Shown: positions 5,496-6,785 of the stretch, piece after piece
How positions within the stretch are numbered: position 1 is the first letter of the stretch
Layout: each line of letters begins with the position of its first letter
Origin: Cellvibrionales bacterium
Lineage (GTDB): Bacteria > Pseudomonadota > Gammaproteobacteria > Pseudomonadales > UBA7434
Reading direction: 5' to 3'
Length of the DNA stretch: 6,785 nt
Assembly (NCBI GenBank): GCA_018668095.1
Contig: JABIQF010000145.1
Coordinates: 1-6,785 of the forward strand
Translations under genes and position numbers: made by a program
Notes under the pieces: model-generated
Databases searched by the model: none
What the model was told of the DNA's origin: nothing
The model's input: the letters and a program-made list of their open reading frames with translations, nothing else

Positions 5496-6143
5496 ATGAC
5501 GACAAGCACTCAACCTACAGCCAGTAACCCGCCAGTGACAATCAGCGAAGAGCTAGGCGTAAAACGCATGACATCACATCATTCTGTGATTAAAAAGTTG
5601 AAACAAGAGTACCCTACTTCGATTCATGGCGATAAATTTTGGAGTTCAAGCTATTTGCTTATGGACTACCTTAACGACAACCCACCTAAGAAAAACGCCA
5701 AGATTCTCGAGATTGGATGTGGCTGGGGCTTAACCGCAATTTACTGCACCAAACAATTTGATGCAGAAGTCACAGGCGTTGATGCCGATCCCGATGTATT
5801 CCCTTATTTGCAGGCACATGCCGGCTTAAATGAAGTCCATATCAAGCAGATGGTTAAGAAGTTCGAAGAGCTTGATGTCGAGATACTTGCAGACTATGAC
5901 TTGATTATTGGCGGTGATATTTGCTTTTGGGATCAACTCAACGATGTGCTGTTTGACTTATTTCATCGCGCTAAAGAAGCCGGTGTTGACCAAGCCATTA
6001 TTGCCGACCCACAGCGTCAGCCTTTTGTCGATTTATGTGCACGACTTGATGATGACTTTAGCCATGAAGTATGGGATTGGGAGCTGCCAGAGCCAACGCC
6101 GGCCAATGGTGACATACTTGTGATTGATTTTAACAAAAGCTAA
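5496..6143 (+). CDS. Class I SAM-dependent methyltransferase, METTL/Methyltransf_16-like
   Basis: Predicted cytosolic methyltransferase of unknown substrate, 215 residues with no signal peptide or membrane segment. SAM-binding motif I is ILEIGCGWGLT (70-80), the acidic residue after beta 2 is in GVDADPD (94-100), and a motif IV-like DLIIGGDICFWD sits at 135-146. The order FW..SYLLMDYL (48-59), then LEIGCGWGLT, then YDLIIGGDI resembles the Methyltransf_16/METTL group, which includes protein-lysine methyltransferases; assignment of a protein substrate is inference only. Residues 1-24 are Thr/Ser/Pro-rich and probably flexible. ATG at 5496 has a weak AGAAG site; ATG at 5568 (codon 25), preceded by an AGG, is a possible alternative start. 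It stands alone, 120 bp before the next gene. Confidence 0.85.
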   Translation: MTTSTQPTASNPPVTISEELGVKRMTSHHSVIKKLKQEYPTSIHGDKFWSSSYLLMDYLNDNPPKKNAKILEIGCGWGLTAIYCTKQFDAEVTGVDADPDVFPYLQAHAGLNEVHIKQMVKKFEELDVEILADYDLIIGGDICFWDQLNDVLFDLFHRAKEAGVDQAIIADPQRQPFVDLCARLDDDFSHEVWDWELPEPTPANGDILVIDFNKS

Positions 6144-6189
6144 ACCCATTAAGTACTCGTTCATAACAGCACTGACGCCGCTCTAAGGC

Positions 6190-6218
6190 TTTACATTCAA
6201 CACGCTGAGGAGCATATT
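6190..6218 (+). promoter_or_regulatory. Candidate promoter of the MAPEG gene
   Basis: TTTACA (6190-6195, 5/6 to the -35 consensus) and CATATT (6213-6218, 4/6 to the -10) are spaced 17 bp apart and lie 45 bp upstream of the ATG at 6264. No terminator is visible after the preceding gene, so read-through from the methyltransferase is also possible. Confidence 0.4.
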
Positions 6219-6263
6219 AAGATCAAGCCAAAGCCGCTAAAAAATGATTAAGAGACTGCCATT

Positions 6264-6671
6264 ATGGATATTATCACCCCTGTTTTTTGTTTAGTGATAC
6301 TCACCTTTATCATGGCTTTTGCCACCGGTATATCTCGTATCATTAGCGTACGACGTAAAGACATTAACCCCAAATACTATATTTTTATGTCGGGTGATAC
6401 GCCGCCAGACTACGTACAAAAGCTGAGCCGTAACTTTGCCAATCTTTTAGAAACCCCCATACTGTTTTATCTGTTGGTGGTTTTAGTGATTACCTTAGAA
6501 ATCGATAGCGCACTTATGGTTAAGCTGGCCTGGCTTTTTGTGTTTTTTCGTCTGGTCCATAGCGCCATCCATATTAGCTACAACCAAGTTATTCATCGCT
6601 TTATTGCGTTTTTATTATCGATGCTTACGCTGTTGGCCATGTGGATTCAGTTTATGATGCTGGTCCAATAA
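6264..6671 (+). CDS. MAPEG family inner-membrane protein
   Basis: A 135-residue membrane protein with four predicted transmembrane segments (about 4-24, 63-79, 85-99 and 113-133), the layout of the MAPEG superfamily (membrane-associated eicosanoid/glutathione metabolism proteins). The signature region after the first loop, RNFANLLETPILFYLL (56-71), and the third-helix stretch RLVHSAIHISYNQVIHRF (96-113) carry the conserved Arg, Asn, Glu, Pro and His residues. Some members bind glutathione, but most bacterial proteins of this length have no proven reaction, so no substrate is assigned. The start is ATG with AAGAGA at 6250-6255, eight bases upstream; the stop is TAA. Length is typical and the reading frame intact. 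Confidence 0.88.
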   Translation: MDIITPVFCLVILTFIMAFATGISRIISVRRKDINPKYYIFMSGDTPPDYVQKLSRNFANLLETPILFYLLVVLVITLEIDSALMVKLAWLFVFFRLVHSAIHISYNQVIHRFIAFLLSMLTLLAMWIQFMMLVQ

Positions 6672-6785
6672 TTCAAACAGCGATTTAAACAGAAAGCCAA
6701 AATAAAACCTGTTGAATTAGCCAAAGATTTTCAACGATGAAGCAGCTGAAAAGCTAGAATGCAGTCAACATAAAAAAAGCGATAA
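6672..6785. other. Right-edge intergenic region; possible end of a minus-strand terminator
   Basis: No ORF or RNA gene is visible. A run of seven A at 6772-6778, preceding GCGATAA, reads TTATCGC then TTTTTTT on the minus strand. This would fit the U-tract of a terminator whose stem lies mostly beyond the window, for a converging gene. Only half of the signal is present, so this is tentative. Confidence 0.25.

Noticed and set aside
6244..6294. 16-codon upstream ORF overlapping the MAPEG start
   Set aside because: It lacks a ribosome site (the AAGAGA belongs to the ATG at 6264) and has no recognisable product.

Overview
The window looks like core chromosome from a marine-type gammaproteobacterium. 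PyrD is the class 2 (quinone-linked) form, RlmL is the fused two-domain RlmKL enzyme, and base composition is moderate with AT-rich intergenic DNA. pyrD lying directly upstream of rlmL recalls the pseudomonad-like arrangement. I cannot name the genus. No phage, IS, tRNA, rRNA or CRISPR is visible.

Layout. Positions 59-4663 hold three minus-strand housekeeping genes, read in the order pyrD (pyrimidine synthesis), rlmL/rlmKL (23S rRNA methylation) and purU (10-formyl-THF hydrolysis). No rho-independent terminator is visible between them, so partial co-transcription is possible. The pyrD-rlmL gap is only 89 bp and is filled by GCTACTACAGT-like repeats and hairpins. In Pseudomonas the ribosome hibernation gene rmf lies in this gap; here there is no room for it. 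PyrD carries a hexapeptide-repeat insertion and RlmL a linker insertion of about 95 residues, so two conserved enzymes in a row have unusual low-complexity additions.

Positions 4664-5495 form an 832-bp non-coding block. It contains, on the minus strand, a near-perfect Pho box (CTGTCAT-TAAA-CTGTCAT), a possible -10 placed 10 bp after it, a hairpin, and a strong rho-independent terminator about 130 bp further on. I infer a PhoB-controlled transcript of about 150 nt: a small RNA, or an mRNA for a 34-residue hydrophobic peptide whose stop codon directly abuts the terminator stem. The same block holds an imperfect inverted-repeat element (5194-5282), an 11-bp direct repeat pair, and a 15-bp tandem duplication just past the terminator.

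Positions 5496-6671 carry two plus-strand genes: a class I SAM-dependent methyltransferase resembling the Methyltransf_16/METTL group, and a MAPEG-family four-helix membrane protein. The right edge (6672-6785) has no gene. The most noteworthy candidate in the window is the Pho-box/terminator unit.
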